DNA of 64,000 nt from Acanthosepion lycidas (Eukaryota; Mollusca; Cephalopoda; Sepiida; Sepiidae). The number at the start of each line of letters is the position of its first letter. Within the stretch, counting starts at the first letter, position 1. The stretch spans positions 89,979 through 153,978 of the forward strand of contig CAWVQA010000110.1 of NCBI GenBank assembly GCA_963932145.1, read 5' to 3'. Under the pieces are notes generated by a model. That model saw nothing but the letters and a program-made list of their open reading frames with translations. It was not told where the DNA came from and did not search any database. Made by a program: the position numbers and the translations under genes. Below, in pieces: positions 63,872 to 64,000 of the stretch.

Positions 63872-64000
63872 CAATCGTACGAGTGCGTAACGGCGCGAGT
63901 CCGTCGAATCGTTTCGATATGCCTAAGTGACACCGCGCGCGGAGAAGGCGGCTTTGCTTCGTTTGCCGTAGCCGGACGCGCGTCGTGCGCCTCGGCACTG
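61694..64000 (+). repeat. Higher-order block 5: start of a beta block, cut by window edge
   Basis: Starts with a CTGT marker monomer (T at 62164). Lengths 557, 558, 559, 570, then 63 bases. GAGAAGGAG falls in the fourth monomer (115), as in beta blocks 1 and 3 and unlike alpha. The tract there has ten CTGC rather than the twelve in monomers 30 and 78. The first monomer lacks the alpha-specific changes, so alternation alpha-beta-alpha-beta continues. Confidence 0.78.
63938..64000 (+). repeat. Partial monomer 116
   Basis: The first 63 bases of the next monomer, identical to monomer 1 positions 1-63, show that the array continues beyond the window. Confidence 0.95.

Larger units (their letters stand above)
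1..64000 (+). repeat. Tandem satellite array, ~556-bp monomer, 115 complete copies
   Basis: Every base belongs to a head-to-tail array of one monomer family, all in the same orientation. No non-satellite DNA interrupts it and neither edge is reached. Monomers 1-115 start at 1, 559, 1113, 1682, 2237, 2797, 3355, 3903, 4467, 5025, 5583, 6141, 6695, 7261, 7825, 8385, 8944, 9495, 10055, 10609, 11160, 11722, 12280, 12838, 13400, 13958, 14498, 15051, 15609, 16168, 16746, 17293, 17838, 18371, 18930, 19478, 20037, 20585, 21134, 21700, 22249, 22799, 23349, 23911, 24477, 25035, 25585, 26143, 26705, 27254, 27804, 28366, 28924, 29464, 30021, 30579, 31128, 31687, 32249, 32796, 33344, 33908, 34472, 35032, 35598, 36149, 36709, 37263, 37814, 38376, 38934, 39492, 40054, 40612, 41152, 41709, 42267, 42822, 43400, 43947, 44492, 45025, 45584, 46132, 46681, 47247, 47796, 48346, 48908, 49466, 50006, 50563, 51121, 51670, 52229, 52791, 53338, 53886, 54450, 55014, 55574, 56140, 56691, 57251, 57805, 58356, 58918, 59476, 60034, 60596, 61154, 61694, 62251, 62809, 63368; the partial 116th starts at 63938. 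Seen directly. That it is eukaryotic heterochromatin is inference; an exceptionally long block of rDNA-spacer subrepeats or a repeat-bodied noncoding transcription unit is the alternative. Confidence 0.98.

Noticed and set aside
1..64000. Hundreds of open frames of 60-210 codons on both strands, many starting with Met
   Set aside because: They repeat once per monomer in several frames on both strands at once, consist largely of Arg, Val, Thr, Leu-Pro-Ala-Cys or Gly-Arg-Gln-Ala runs from the microsatellites, and change length with the 4-bp tract. No known domain is recognisable and no frame is kept through consecutive monomers.
1..64000. CRISPR array
   Set aside because: The periodicity is about 556 bp with no unique spacers; everything repeats.
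1..64000. Ribosomal RNA or tRNA genes, or an rDNA unit
   Set aside because: No rRNA-like conserved sequence or tRNA cloverleaf is seen. Spacer subrepeats cannot be excluded by sequence alone, but 115 copies without an rRNA gene would be extreme.
1..64000. Tandem transposable element or LTR array
   Set aside because: There are no terminal repeats, target-site duplications, or transposase or reverse-transcriptase frames, and the monomer is too short and non-coding.

Overview
The whole 64 kb window is one uninterrupted, head-to-tail tandem satellite array on a single strand orientation. I count 115 complete monomers (533-578 bp, mean about 556 bp) and 63 bases of a 116th. No gene, RNA gene, transposon, CRISPR array or non-repeat flank is visible. 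The array runs off both ends, so its true size and chromosomal position are unknown. A long homogeneous satellite with higher-order organisation indicates eukaryotic heterochromatin (centromeric, pericentromeric, subtelomeric, sex- or B-chromosome). CpG is abundant rather than depleted, which argues against a strongly CpG-methylated vertebrate-type germline. I cannot name the species or satellite family from sequence alone.

Monomer layout, in the phase where base 1 of the window is base 1 of monomer 1: a GC-rich sub-repeat start (C, core at 20-45), an AT-rich stretch of about 200 bp with two TTCGAA palindromes and a 7-bp-stem hairpin (123-141), sub-repeat A (284-427) carrying a (CGT)n microsatellite, and sub-repeat B (428 to monomer end) carrying a (CTGC)n microsatellite. 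A, B and C begin with the same 26-bp core, so the monomer was itself built from a smaller repeat. Outside the two microsatellites, monomers are almost identical. Monomer length follows L = 558 + 3(x-8) + 4(y-7), where x is the CGT count (5-10 seen) and y the tetramer count of the CTGC tract (3-12 seen). Five private indels are the only exceptions I found.

The copy-number pairs and rare base variants act as bar codes and reveal a higher-order structure. A marker monomer with an interrupted tract (one CTGT among nine tetramers) occurs at 14498, 29464, 41152, 50006 and 61694. It cuts the window into: the end of an alpha-type block (1-14497), an expanded beta block of 27 monomers (14498-29463), alpha of 21 monomers (29464-41151), beta of 16 monomers (41152-50005), alpha of 21 monomers (50006-61693), and the start of a beta block (61694-64000). 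Alpha and beta thus alternate as a super-repeat of 37 monomers, 20,542 bp. Two 16.1 kb stretches (26705-42821 and 47247-63367) have the same length profile over 28 consecutive monomers. The expanded beta equals the 16-mer beta plus exactly 1,107 bp (a dimer duplication) plus exactly 5,005 bp (nine monomers). This is a record of unequal exchange at several scales.

All open reading frames here, including those above 300 codons, are by-products of the repeat: they recur every monomer in several frames on both strands and are opened, shifted or closed by microsatellite length. I annotate no protein-coding gene.
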